DNA from: JAIBJN01 sp963775395
GTDB taxonomy: Bacteria; Actinomycetota; Thermoleophilia; Gaiellales; Gaiellaceae
Assembly (NCBI GenBank): GCA_963775395.1
Contig: CAVZIX010000016.1
Span: 43,201-107,200, forward strand
Reading direction: 5' to 3'
Length of the DNA stretch: 64,000 nt
Shown piece after piece: positions 32,737 to 41,635 of this stretch (positions are counted from its first letter, which is position 1; every line of letters starts with the position of its first letter). Under the pieces are notes generated by a model. That model had not been told where the DNA came from, made no database searches, and saw nothing but the letters and a program-made list of their open reading frames with translations. The translations under genes were made by a program, and so were the position numbers.

Positions 32737-33566
32737 CGGCGCTCCCAGAGCGTCGCGTTCAGGAAGGCGGCGGCCGTGGCGAGACGGGCGACGATGTAGA
32801 GCCAGACAAGGAGGACCGCCGACACGCCGAGCACGCCGTAGAACTCCGACGAGCGCTCGAGCTTGGGCGCGAAGTAGAAGACGACCGCCACGTGGATGAG
32901 CTGCAAGCCAACCGCGAGAAGGAGCGCCCCGGGTAGCAGGTCCTGCCACCGCTCTGCCCGATTCGGCAGGAGGTTCATGACGACCAACGCGAGGCCGGTC
33001 GACAGCGCCAGCGTGGCGACGACCCCGACCAGCGCTCCCAGGCCCAGGACCTCCCGCAGCCAGGTGAGCGCCAACGCTCCGACCGCAGCGGCCAGGAAGA
33101 GGCCGTTGAAGAGGGCCATCGCGTGCAACGGCTTCCGCATGCGCGGCCGCTCGACGCCCCACGCGAGCGCGTAGGCGACCTGGAGCGCCTTCACGAACCA
33201 GACCGAGCACCAGCCGAGGAGGCACAGCCCGACGATCAGCAGAACGACGCCGTTGGTCGAGCTCGTCTCGACGGCGTCCTCGGCACTGGCGATCGCCGCT
33301 GCGCCGATTCCGAACTCCGCCGCCGCGTCCTCGACGCCGTCCTCGTCGTAGTCGACCAGGAAGCCAAGGATCACGGCTCCGACCAGACCGAGCGGGACGA
33401 GCCAGAGGAAGAGCCGGTAGGCGAGGCCTCCGGCGAGCAGTCCGCCGCCGTAGCGGAGCTCGCGCGCGAACGTTTGATATCCGACTTCCGCGCCCGGGAC
33501 GCGCTCGCGCGCCTGCAGGCCGAGATCGGCGGCGCGCTGACTGGCGCCGGCGAGGCGCTCCTTCAG
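32718..33566 (-). CDS. YihY/BrkB-family membrane protein, second paralogue
   Basis: About 282 residues. The N-terminal part GAEVGYQTFARELRYGGGLLAGGLAYRLFLWL matches the family pattern, and later segments include LPGALLLAVGLQLIHVAVVFYF and YGVLGVSAVLLVWLYIVARLAT. The first usual start, GTG 33374, would remove the first TM region. Upstream, the frame is open to 33603 without ATG, GTG or TTG. CTG 33566 (LKERLAGAS), with AGGA 6 bases before it, is proposed. Convergent 19-base overlap with fabL. Confidence 0.8.
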   Translation of the reverse strand: MKERLAGASQRAADLGLQARERVPGAEVGYQTFARELRYGGGLLAGGLAYRLFLWLVPLGLVGAVILGFLVDYDEDGVEDAAAEFGIGAAAIASAEDAVETSSTNGVVLLIVGLCLLGWCSVWFVKALQVAYALAWGVERPRMRKPLHAMALFNGLFLAAAVGALALTWLREVLGLGALVGVVATLALSTGLALVVMNLLPNRAERWQDLLPGALLLAVGLQLIHVAVVFYFAPKLERSSEFYGVLGVSAVLLVWLYIVARLATAAAFLNATLWERRYASSE

Positions 33567-33684
33567 CGGACGTCCTGTCTCAGCGATAGCGGACGAATCC
33601 TACGGCCGCGGGAACTCGGGACAAGAGGAAAACGCGTGGGCGAGTCGTAGGTCAAACCGCTCTGCTCCCCCCAAGGAGGTCGTC

Positions 33685-34251
33685 GTGGCAAAGGTGCGTC
33701 TGGAGGAAACCGAGCTCGCCGAGGGCGCATCGCGCATCTGGTGGCTCTTCCTCATCACCGGGATCATCTGGCTCTGGATCTCGCTCATCGTCCTGCGTCT
33801 CAACCTCGAGTCCGTCACGGCGATCGCGATCCTGTTCGGGTTCGTGGCCATCGGCGCCGGGCTCAACGAGTTCTTCGCCATCCCGGCTTCGACAACCGGC
33901 TGGAAGATCGCCCACGGGATCCTCGGCGTCGTCTTCGTGGCGGCCGGAATCGTGGCCTTCTTCGAGCCCGCCGGAACCTTCGTGGCGCTCGCGTCGCTCG
34001 TCGCCTGGGTGCTGCTGTTCAAGGGCATCTTCGACATCACGGTCGCGATCGTCACGCACGAGACGGTGCGCCTCTGGTGGATCGGCCTGATCATCGGAGT
34101 CGTCGAGGTCCTGCTCGCGTTCTGGGCGGCCGGCTATTTCCGCGGCAGCGCCCTCCTGCTAGTCGTGTGGGTCGCCGCGCTCGCGCTCACGCGCGGGATC
34201 ACGGAGATCGTGATGGCGTTCAGGCTCCGCGCCCTCAAGAAGATCGCCTGA
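33685..34251 (+). CDS. HdeD-family membrane protein
   Basis: 188 residues with six TM helices arranged as repeated two-helix units (IWWLFLITGIIWLWISLIVL, GWKIAHGILGVVFVAAGIVAF, LWWIGLIIGVVEVLLAFWAAG). HdeD-like proteins are associated with acid or stress resistance. GTG 33685 has an AAGGAGG ribosome-binding site about 8 bases upstream, one of the stronger ones here. Confidence 0.85.
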   Translation: MAKVRLEETELAEGASRIWWLFLITGIIWLWISLIVLRLNLESVTAIAILFGFVAIGAGLNEFFAIPASTTGWKIAHGILGVVFVAAGIVAFFEPAGTFVALASLVAWVLLFKGIFDITVAIVTHETVRLWWIGLIIGVVEVLLAFWAAGYFRGSALLLVVWVAALALTRGITEIVMAFRLRALKKIA

Positions 34252-34279
34252 GACGGACTGGCCGCCGGCTTCGGTCGCG

Positions 34280-35435
34280 CTACGCGGCCGGAGCGGGCGG
34301 CGGAGGCGGGAGGCGCTCGGTGTCGCCCGGCCCGGCCTCCGCGAGGACCACGCGACGGTAGGCCTCGAAGCCGAGCGCGACCAGTGCCCCGAGAACGAGC
34401 ACGCCGAGCCAGTTGCGCAGGGCGGGAACGGGGCCCCAGAGGACGAGCAGCAGGTAGACGCCCGCCAGGACCGCCCACCCGAACTCGGGCCGTTCGCGGA
34501 AGTTCGGCGCGAGCGCCTCCCGTGAGCGACGGGCGTAGCGCGTAGGGCCCGGCGAGCACGGCGCCGATGAGCACCACGAGCCCGTAGATGATCAGCGCCC
34601 AGGCGACCTCGGCCAGCAGGTCCGTCCCGATGATCCACGTCGAGCCGACCGCGTCCCTGATCGACTCGCCCGACGCGAGCGCGTCGACGATGTAGTTGCC
34701 GACCGCCCGGCGGATGACGAGGAGGAGGATCCCGACGAGGAGGAGCGCCGCCCCGACGTAGCGGAGCGTCTCCCGCCGGCCGCGGGCCAGCCAGACCGCG
34801 CCGGCGAACAAGGCGAGCGCGACGAAGACGATGACCCAGCTCAGCACCTTGATCGCCTTCACGCCCGTCTGGGCGGCCTCGAGCTGGTCGGACCTGAGAA
34901 CGGTGATCTGGCCCGCGGTCTCGGGCAGCCGCGAGTCGAGCTGCTCACCGAAGCCGAGCTCCTCGCCGATGCGGACGAGCAGCGTCCGCAGGTCGAGCGT
35001 GACCACACCGCCGGCGGTCGACACGCCCTCGCGCGTGTCGTCCTCGAGGATCCTCAGGAGGGCCTCGTGCGCTGCGCGGTTCGCGTTCGCCCAGAGCTCC
35101 TGCACGCGCGGACGTTGCAGGAAGCGGTCGACTCCTTCGACCGCGGGCTGGCGAAGAGCTCCGGCGAGCGGGCCTGCGAGCCCCTGGAGGTTCTCCGGGA
35201 GCTGATCCTCCAGCGTTTCCTCAGGATCGAGGTTCGCGTACAGCTCGTCGACGATGTAGATCGACAGAGCGCCGCGAACGTCGTCGTCCTCGAGTAGCTG
35301 CGAGCTGGTGTTCACCCAGGAGTCGGTGTCGAGCGCCTGGCGCTTGACCCAGAGGGTCAGCGAACCGACGAGGATCACGATCGTTCCGAGCACGAGGAGT
35401 ACCCAGACGAGGATGGTTCGTCTCCTCGCGGTCAT
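34280..35435 (-). CDS. Multi-pass membrane protein, apparent +1 frameshift
   Basis: About 384 residues. One N-terminal TM helix (ILVWVLLVLGTIVILVGSLTLWV), a roughly 150-residue helical extracytoplasmic domain (ALDTDSWVNTSSQLLEDDDVRGALSIY), then several TM helices (VLSWVIVFVALALFAGAVWLA, ALLLVGILLLVIRR). The frame changes near 34534-34547; the C-terminus then reads EALAPNFRERPEFGWAVLAG and ends PPPPPAPAA. The length, 1156 bases, is 385 codons plus one. No function known. ATG 35435 is 8 bases after TATGCT. Confidence 0.72.
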
Positions 35436-35443
35436 CGGGCGCC

Positions 35444-35449
35444 AGCATA
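35444..35449 (-). promoter_or_regulatory. -10 hexamer TATGCT
   Basis: Minus strand, 8 bases before ATG 35435. Confidence 0.45.
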
Positions 35450-35529
35450 CGCCTGTCGACCGACATCATCCACCCGGGTCGGGCCGGTAAAGCGCAGGAG
35501 ACGCCGGGCTGGGGCCGAAATTCCGTGAC

Positions 35530-36603
35530 GTGAGTCAGAGCCAGGCTCTGCCAGGGCCCGCGCCGCGATCCCGGCGGCGCCAGCTTGCCGACGACACGGC
35601 CGTCGTCGTCGGCGTCATCCTCCTGGTCGCCGCACTGCTCGGAATGGTCCTGCTGACCCGCGCGATCATCACCTGGGTCCTCGCCGCGGCCTTCCTCGCC
35701 TTCTCGATCGACCCGATCGCGCAGTCCCTGCGGCGCCGGGCGAAGGTCGGCCAGGGCGCCGGAATCGGTCTCGCGCTGCTCCTCCTGGCCCTGATCCTCT
35801 TCGTTATCGGGCTGATCGTCATCCCGCCGGTCATCGACGGTGCGAAGAACCTCGCCGATGCGATCCCCGAGTACGCCGAGCGCCTCGAGAGCTCGAGCTT
35901 CGTCGAGAGCGTCGGCGCCGAGGATCAGGTCGAGGCGGCCGAGAGCGCGGCCGAGGACGTCACGAAGTTCTTCAGCGGGATCAGCTCGATCGTGGGCGCC
36001 GTCGGGACGCTCGCCAGCGGAGCGTTCGCCGGCTTCATGATCTTCGTGCTCACGATCTATTTCATGATCTACGGCCGAGACATACGCCGTGGCATCGGCG
36101 CCCGCCTCGGTCCCGAACGCGGGCCGCGGTTCCTGAGGACGACGAAGCGAATCTACGACGCCACGAAGGCGTACTGGTACGGCAAGTTCCTCATCGCGGT
36201 GATCGCGGGCCTCTGCGTCTACATCCCCATGGTGCTGCTCGACATCCCGTACGCCGCGCCGCTCGCCTTCTTCGTCGCCATCACCGATCTGATCCCCAAC
36301 ATCGGCGCGACCCTCGGTGCGATTCCCGTCGTCATCGTCGCGCTCTTCGAGGACTGGTGGAAGGGCGTGATCATGGCCATCGTGATCATCGTCTACCAGC
36401 AGGCGGAGAACTCGATCATCACGCCGAAGGTGTTCGAGAAGGCGATCGACCTGCACCCGATGCTCTCCTTCGTCACCGTGCTCTTCTTCGGCGCGATCTT
36501 CGGGGTCATCGGCACGCTCCTGGCACTCCCGGTCACCGCAGCGATCCGCATCGCTCTCCAGGAGCTGCGCCAGGACAGAACGCCCTTGCCCACGCCGCCG
36601 TAG
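35530..36603 (+). CDS. AI-2E family transporter
   Basis: 357 residues. The UPF0118/AI-2E fold is seen as a long chain of TM helices with IAVIAGLCVYIPMVLLDIPYAAPLAFFVAITDLIPNIGATLGAIPV and QQAENSIITPKVFEKAIDLHPMLSFV (both typical). Some members export autoinducer-2, others are Na+/H+ antiporters. GTG 35530 is probable but lacks a clear ribosome-binding site. Its TAG stop doubles as the -10 of the next gene. Confidence 0.9.
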   Translation: MSQSQALPGPAPRSRRRQLADDTAVVVGVILLVAALLGMVLLTRAIITWVLAAAFLAFSIDPIAQSLRRRAKVGQGAGIGLALLLLALILFVIGLIVIPPVIDGAKNLADAIPEYAERLESSSFVESVGAEDQVEAAESAAEDVTKFFSGISSIVGAVGTLASGAFAGFMIFVLTIYFMIYGRDIRRGIGARLGPERGPRFLRTTKRIYDATKAYWYGKFLIAVIAGLCVYIPMVLLDIPYAAPLAFFVAITDLIPNIGATLGAIPVVIVALFEDWWKGVIMAIVIIVYQQAENSIITPKVFEKAIDLHPMLSFVTVLFFGAIFGVIGTLLALPVTAAIRIALQELRQDRTPLPTPP

Positions 36604-36606
36604 GCT
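36601..36606 (+). promoter_or_regulatory. -10 hexamer TAGGCT embedded in the stop codon of the AI-2E gene
   Basis: The stop TAG (36601-36603) begins TAGGCT. After a 6-base spacer comes GTG 36613. Confidence 0.5.
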
Positions 36607-36612
36607 GGCGCC

Positions 36613-37629
36613 GTGCAGGAGATCCAGGCCGAGCGGCCCCGGCGGCGCCGGTTCCGGCGCATCGCCGGCCAGACGCTCTTCATGCTCGTCGCGTTCGCGT
36701 CGCTCTACCTCCTCTGGCCGAGCCTCACCGAGGTCTTCACCTCCTGGCGATCGCTCTTCGAGCTCCATCCCGGCTGGGTGGCCGCTGCCGTCCTGGTCGA
36801 GGCAGGGAGCTTCGTGGCGACGTGGGAGCTGCAACGCGTCGCGCTCCAGACGAGGAGCTGGTACGCAGTAGGGACATCGCAGCTCGCGGGCAACGCCCTC
36901 GGCCGCGTCATCCCCGGGGGCATGGCAGCGGCCGGCACCCTCCAGTACCAGATGCTGGTCCGGGCGGGACTGCCCAGCGGCCGTATCGCCTCCGCGCTCG
37001 CGGCGGTCTCTGTGCTCCTCTTCGGCACCGTCCTTGCTCTCCCGCTCTTGAGCCTGCCCGCGATCCTGGCGGGAACGCCCGTCGCGGCGAGCCTCGCGCA
37101 CGCCGCGTACATGGGCGCAGCCGTGTTCGCGCTGACGCTCTTCGGCGGCGTCATGGTCTTCGTCTGGGACCGGCCGCTCAGGGTCGTCGGGCGGGCGGCG
37201 ACCTGGGTCCTCAACCGGACCGTGCGGAGGAAGACCCATGTGGACGGCCTCGCCGAGCGCCTCCTGCACGAGCGGGACTCGCTCCTGGTCGCCTTCGGCG
37301 CGCGCTGGAAAGCCGCCGTCCTCGGGTCGGCAGGGAAGTGGATCCTCGACTACCTCGCCCTGCTCGCCTGCCTACGGGCCGTCGGCGCGGAGCCGAACCC
37401 CGCGCTCGTGCTCCTGGCCTTCGTCGCGGGCGCCTTCCTGGGGATGATCCCGCTCACGCCCGGAGGCCTCGGCTTCGTCGAGGCCGGTCTCACCGGCCTC
37501 CTCGCGCTGGCCGGCGTCTCAGCCGGCGCGGCGGTGGTGGCGACGCTCGCCTACCGGCTCGTCTCGTACTGGCTCCCCATCCCGGCCGGCGGCGTCGCCT
37601 ACCTGCTCTTCAGACATCGCTACCCCTGA
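36613..37629 (+). CDS. Flippase-like membrane protein (LPG_synthase_TM/UPF0104)
   Basis: 338 residues with about eight TM helices. AGNALGRVIPGGMAAAGTLQYQMLVRAGL and AGAFLGMIPLTPGGLGFVEAGLTGLL match the LPG_synthase_TM family, the integral membrane part of lysylphosphatidylglycerol synthase and related lipid flippases. There is no aminoacyltransferase domain. A relative is at 57678-58712. The 3' end overlaps the convergent metallohydrolase gene by 20 bases. Confidence 0.82.
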   Translation: MQEIQAERPRRRRFRRIAGQTLFMLVAFASLYLLWPSLTEVFTSWRSLFELHPGWVAAAVLVEAGSFVATWELQRVALQTRSWYAVGTSQLAGNALGRVIPGGMAAAGTLQYQMLVRAGLPSGRIASALAAVSVLLFGTVLALPLLSLPAILAGTPVAASLAHAAYMGAAVFALTLFGGVMVFVWDRPLRVVGRAATWVLNRTVRRKTHVDGLAERLLHERDSLLVAFGARWKAAVLGSAGKWILDYLALLACLRAVGAEPNPALVLLAFVAGAFLGMIPLTPGGLGFVEAGLTGLLALAGVSAGAAVVATLAYRLVSYWLPIPAGGVAYLLFRHRYP

Positions 37630-38372
37630 GCTCGAGCGTGCCTCCGACGGGGAGCACGCGTACCTCGACCGACGGCGCGAGCTCGGCTGCGGCGCGCCCG
37701 AACTCCTCCGCGGGCGTGGTCAGGAAGCCCGGCAGGGAGCGCCTCGCCGAGGTCAGCGGGTAGTACGTCCCCCAGTGGATCGGGACCGCGACGCGCGGCC
37801 GGAGGAGGGCAAGCGCTTCCGCTGCCCGGCGCGGGTCGAGATGGCCGGGGCCGATCGACGGCCCCCAGCCCCAGATCGGGAGCAGCGCGACATCGAGGCC
37901 GTCCCCCAGCTCGGCCATGCCGGGAAAGAGGTCGGTGTCGCCGGCGAAGTAGACGTCGCGCGAGCCCGACACCACGTAGCCGACCGCCTCGGCGCGCGTG
38001 CCGAGGATGCGGCTCGAACCGTGCTGGGCGGGCACCGCTCGCACGTTCACGTCGCCGACGCGAGCCTCCTCCCCGGCCGCCGAGCTCCACGACCGAGCCG
38101 AAGCCCTGGCGCGAGACGAGCGCGCCTGCGCCCTTGGGGACGATCACGAGGACACCTCGGTCGAGCCGCCTGAGGGACGGGAGGTCGAGGTGGTCGTAGT
38201 GGAGGTGCGAGAGGAGGACGACGTCGAGGCCGGCCGACTCCTCGAGGTCGAGCGGCGCGGCCCGGCGCAGGTGCAGGACCTGCTTGCGCAGCAGCGGGTC
38301 GGTGAGCGCCCGCACGCCGTCCAGCTCGACCAGGACCGTCGAGTGCCCGAGCCAGCGCACCCGGTCGGCCAT
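37610..38372 (-). CDS. Metallo-beta-lactamase-fold hydrolase (UlaG-like), apparent +1 frameshift
   Basis: About 253 residues. MADRVRWLGHSTVLVELDGVR and the zinc motif LLSHLHYDHLDLPSLRRLD (HxHxDH) lie in the first frame. The second half, with VRAVPAQHGSSR, YFAGDTDLFPGMAEL and VAVPIHWGTYYPL, follows in the next. The break is at a CCCC run, 38071-38074. The length, 763 bases, is 254 codons plus one. L-ascorbate-6-phosphate lactonase-like proteins share this fold. ATG 38372 overlaps the epimerase stop (TGATG). Last gene of the proline dehydrogenase operon. Confidence 0.8.
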
Positions 38373-39317
38373 CAGGCGAACGCCTCCCGCAGCCCGCTCT
38401 TCGAGATCGCGCGGCGCGTAGCCGAGCTCGCTGCGGGCCTTGTCGTCGCGGCCCCAGTAGGTGACGCCGTTCGAGGCCGAGACGAGGTCGGAGACGCCCA
38501 GCCCGAGGAGCGGGCCGAGAGGCGTTGCCAGGCGCACGGCCCAGGTCGGCACCGGGACGATCCGCGCCGGGTGACCTCCGGCGGCGAAGGCCTTCTCCAC
38601 CGCACCGCGGAGCGTGCCGAGCTCGCCCCCGAGGACGTACGACTCCCCGAGCCGGCCGCGATCGTGGGCGAGCAGGATCCCCTCCACCACGTCCTCGACG
38701 AACACCCAGTTGAGGCCGACGTCCCCGAACGGGAGGACGACGAGCTTGCCGCGCACGCCCCGCTGGAGCATCCCGCTGATGTCCGTGTGGTCGCCGGGGC
38801 CGTAGACGCCACCGGGCTGGACGATCACGATCGGCGCACCGCGTTCGATCCGCGCCTTCGCCGCGCGGTGAGCCAGGGCCTTCGTCTCGTGGTAGAGCGA
38901 GACGTACTGCCCTTCGGGCGGCTCGTAGGTCTCGTCGACGACCTGGCCGCGGGTGTCCCCGAAGGCGACGTTCGACGAGACGTAGACGAGTCGAGCGACG
39001 CCCGCGTCGACCGCCGCGTCGAGCACGTTCTCGGTCCCGGTGACGTTGGTCGAGAACAGCTCGTCGCGCTTCGAACGGGGCACGCCGTTCCGGTAGATCG
39101 CGGCGACGTGGAAGACCGCGTCGGACGCCTCCATGGCCCCGGCCAGCACGGTGCGCGACGAGAGATCGCCCTCGACGATCTCGTAGCCGAGCCCGCGCAG
39201 CCGGTCGGCCTTGCCGGGATCGCGGACGAGCGCCACGACCTCGTCTCCGCGCTCACTGAGCCGGGCGGCGAGCCGGCCGCCTACAAAGCCGGTCGCCCCG
39301 GTGACGAAGGCCCTCAC
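38372..39317 (-). CDS. NAD-dependent epimerase/dehydratase, apparent +1 frameshift near the 3' end
   Basis: About 314 residues, extended SDR. The Rossmann motif is AFVTGATGFVGGRLA, the active site YVSLYHETKALAHRAA (Y-x-x-x-K as YHETK), and QPGGVYGPGD follows. Near 38400 the frame shifts: the long frame runs into the next gene, while the next frame gives the typical end SGLREAFA and a TGA overlapping the following ATG. The length, 946 bases, is 315 codons plus one. Substrate unknown. GTG overlaps the YhhQ stop (GTGA). Confidence 0.82.
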
Positions 39318-39976
39318 GTCGGCGCTTGCACCGGCCGTGGGCCGTCGAAGACGTCGATCCCCTCGCTCCGCTTCAAGCCGTTCGCCACCAGGTACGTGAT
39401 CGGCGTGGCCAGCGCCTCCCAGGCCACTTTGATGACCCACGTGGTCACGATCGTGTCCAGGAGCGGCGCGCCCGTCCCCGCGAACGCGATCGTCACGAAC
39501 AAGACTGTGTCGAGGCCCTGGCCGACGAGCGACGAGCCGATCGTCCGGCTCCAGAGAAAGCGTCCGCCGGTCGCCACCTTCATGCGCGAGAGGACGTAGG
39601 AGTTGGTCAGCTCACCGGCGAGGTAGGCGACGAGCGAGGCGACGAAGATCCGCCAGGTCGTGCCCAGGACCGTCTCGTACGCCTCCTGGTTCTCGAGCCA
39701 GAAGTCCGCGGCAGGTAGGCGCAGCGCGATCTGGATCGCGCCCACAGCGAGGACGTTGCAGGCGAAGCCGAGGAGGATGACCCGGCGCGCGGCGCGGAAC
39801 CCGTAGACCTCGGTGAGCACGTCTCCGAGCACATATGCGAGCGGGAAGAGGACGTTTCCCGCGTCGAACACCCGCCCGCCGACCTCGGCCAGCTTGACCG
39901 CGATGATGTTCGAGACGACGAGCGCCGTCACGAACAGCCCGGCGATCGTGACGAAACGCCAGGAGAGGCCGTTCAC
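39314..39976 (-). CDS. yhhQ: Queuosine precursor transporter (VUT/YhhQ family)
   Basis: 220 residues with six TM helices. VVSNIIAVKLAEVGGRVFDAGNVLFPLAYVLGDVLTEVYGF is the family signature region, and RTIGSSLVGQGLDTVLFVTIAF follows. The family imports queuine/preQ1-type precursors for tRNA modification. GTG overlaps the proline dehydrogenase stop (GTGA). Confidence 0.9.
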   Translation of the reverse strand: MNGLSWRFVTIAGLFVTALVVSNIIAVKLAEVGGRVFDAGNVLFPLAYVLGDVLTEVYGFRAARRVILLGFACNVLAVGAIQIALRLPAADFWLENQEAYETVLGTTWRIFVASLVAYLAGELTNSYVLSRMKVATGGRFLWSRTIGSSLVGQGLDTVLFVTIAFAGTGAPLLDTIVTTWVIKVAWEALATPITYLVANGLKRSEGIDVFDGPRPVQAPT

Positions 39977-40881
39977 GGCTTCAGGCGCCGGAGGGTGTCA
40001 CGGGCGACGTAGCCGGCGACCTTCGGGTTCTCCTGGAGGCGCCGGAGCGAGTACTCGTACCACTGCCGGCCGTAGGGCACGTAGACACGCAGCGTGTGGC
40101 CGCCGCGCACGAGCTCGTCGGCAAGCGCCTCGCGCACGCCGAGCAGCATCTGGAACTCGTACCGCTCCGGGCCGAGGCCCCGCTCCTCGATGAGCCGCAG
40201 CGCCTCGGCGACAAGCCACTCGTCGTGCGTCGCCACGGCGACCTTGGCGCCGCCCTCCCACAGCGCGGCCATGGCCTCGACGAACGCGAAGCGGATCGCC
40301 TCGTCGCCCTGGTAGGCGACCTCCGCGGGCTCGACGTAGATTCCCTTGCAGATGCGGACGTTCGGTGCGAGCGGGACGAGCTCGAGAACGTCGTCGAGCG
40401 TCCGCCTGAGCATGGCCTGGAGGACGATCCCGACGTTGTCGCGACCTTCCGCGCGCAGCGCGCGGTAGAGGTCGAGCGTGGCGGTGGTCGTGCTCGAGTC
40501 CTCCATGTCGATGCGGACGAATCTCCCGTTCTCGGCGGCCGCGCTCACCAGTGTCCGGACGCTCTCCGCGCAGAGGGCGGGATCGACCGCGAGCCCGAGC
40601 CCCGTCAGCTTCACGCTGACGTTGGCGTCCAGGCCCTCCCGCTCGATCGCGGCCATCGCCTGCTCGTACTCGCCCCGGATGGTGAGGGCCTCTTCGCTGC
40701 TCGCTACCTCCTCCCCGAGGACGTCGAGAGTGGCGAGCTTCCCCGCCGCGTTGAGTCGGCGAACGACAGCGATGGCATCGTCGAGCTCGGCCCCGGCGAT
40801 GTAGCGATCGGAGAGGCGGCGCACGACCGGCCTGGGGACGGCCGGGAGCACACGGACGATCGCGCGGTCGAGCAGGGCCAA
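39973..40881 (-). CDS. Proline dehydrogenase (monofunctional)
   Basis: 302 residues. A beta/alpha-barrel flavoenzyme oxidising proline to pyrroline-5-carboxylate. Diagnostic parts are NVSVKLTGLGLAVD, FVRIDMEDSSTTTATLDLY, VRICKGIYVEP and FQMLLGVREALADELVRGGHTLRVYVPYG, then RRLQENP near the C-terminus. No P5C dehydrogenase domain or gene is nearby. The start is TTG 40881, 10 bases after TAGAAT; no ATG or GTG fits better. First gene of the four-gene operon. Confidence 0.93.
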   Translation of the reverse strand: MALLDRAIVRVLPAVPRPVVRRLSDRYIAGAELDDAIAVVRRLNAAGKLATLDVLGEEVASSEEALTIRGEYEQAMAAIEREGLDANVSVKLTGLGLAVDPALCAESVRTLVSAAAENGRFVRIDMEDSSTTTATLDLYRALRAEGRDNVGIVLQAMLRRTLDDVLELVPLAPNVRICKGIYVEPAEVAYQGDEAIRFAFVEAMAALWEGGAKVAVATHDEWLVAEALRLIEERGLGPERYEFQMLLGVREALADELVRGGHTLRVYVPYGRQWYEYSLRRLQENPKVAGYVARDTLRRLKP

Positions 40882-40925
40882 GGCGCGGACGATTCTAGTT
40901 CCTTGCCGGTCAGCGCCCCTGCACG

Positions 40926-40931
40926 CACAAT
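40926..40931 (+). promoter_or_regulatory. -10 hexamer CACAAT
   Basis: Six bases before GTG 40938; one mismatch from TAnnnT. Confidence 0.35.
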
Positions 40932-40937
40932 GGCCGC

Positions 40938-41234
40938 GTGGAGAATCACCTCGACCACGAGGAAGCGCACGAGCCGCAACCCAGGCGGACCGCCGCGGAC
41001 CTCGCGCTCGGAGCGATCGTCGTCCTGCTCTTCGCCGCAGCGGTCGTGGTCGCCGCGGTGCTCGTCTTCGACCTGAACCCGGCCGCCCCGGTGGTCGTGG
41101 TGGTCGGCGCCATCGCCGGCGGCTCGTACTCCGCGCGGCACGTGAAGGACACGGCGCTCGAGGCGGCCTCGATCGGCCTGATCGTCGGCGGTCTCGCAGC
41201 GCTCTTGCTCTGGCCGCTGTTCGACGTCGGTTAG
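40938..41234 (+). CDS. Small membrane protein, 98 residues
   Basis: A His/Glu-rich head (MENHLDHEEAHEPQPRR) precedes about three hydrophobic segments (LALGAIVVLLFAAAVVVAAVLVF, APVVVVVGAIAGGSYSA, ASIGLIVGGLAALLLWPLF). No family recognised. Divergent from proline dehydrogenase and just before the acetate-uptake genes, without clear connection to either. Confidence 0.6.
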   Translation: MENHLDHEEAHEPQPRRTAADLALGAIVVLLFAAAVVVAAVLVFDLNPAAPVVVVVGAIAGGSYSARHVKDTALEAASIGLIVGGLAALLLWPLFDVG

Positions 41235-41299
41235 TACCCGCGCGTTTGGACCGGGCGATCCGGGTATAGGCCTCCCGAAAATCGACCAAGGGGGCCTCG

Positions 41300-41635
41300 A
41301 TGACGACGTATGAGAGCGTCACGGGAACGCGGCAGCAGCGTAACGGCCGCCCCGCCGAGGACGAGCGAAAGGCGCTCGACCGCCTATCGGCCCGCCGTTT
41401 GCGCGTGGCCCTCGTCCTCACGACGGCGATGCTCGTCGTCTACTTCACCTTCATTCTCTTGATCGCGTTCGACAAGAGCCTGCTCGGCCGCATGATCACC
41501 GACGGGCTCAGCCTCGGGATCCTGCTCGGGGTAATCGTGGTGCTCGCCACGTGGGTCCTCACCTGGACCTACGTCGCCTGGGTGAATCGGCGCTATGAGC
41601 CGGCCGCCCGTGAGATCAGGGAGCGTGCGCGATGA
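41300..41635 (+). CDS. DUF485 membrane protein
   Basis: 111 residues. LSARRLRVALVLTTAMLVVYFTFILLIAFDKSLLGRMI and LGVIVVLATWVLTWTYVAWVNRRYEP match DUF485 (YjcH), which almost always accompanies ActP. Two TM helices. ATG 41300 has AAGGGGG upstream; TATAGG near 41262 may be its -10. Overlaps actP by ATGA. Confidence 0.88.
   Translation: MTTYESVTGTRQQRNGRPAEDERKALDRLSARRLRVALVLTTAMLVVYFTFILLIAFDKSLLGRMITDGLSLGILLGVIVVLATWVLTWTYVAWVNRRYEPAAREIRERAR

Noticed and set aside
35221..37269. A 682-residue open frame on the minus strand
   Set aside because: It is antisense to the AI-2E and flippase-like genes, has an Arg/Glu/Asp-rich composition without domains, and arises because high GC suppresses stop codons.
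37610..39317. Epimerase-metallohydrolase fusion protein
   Set aside because: The fused frame skips the epimerase's usual C-terminus and stop. Both genes have a 3n+1 length, so the fusion is most likely a sequence artefact.
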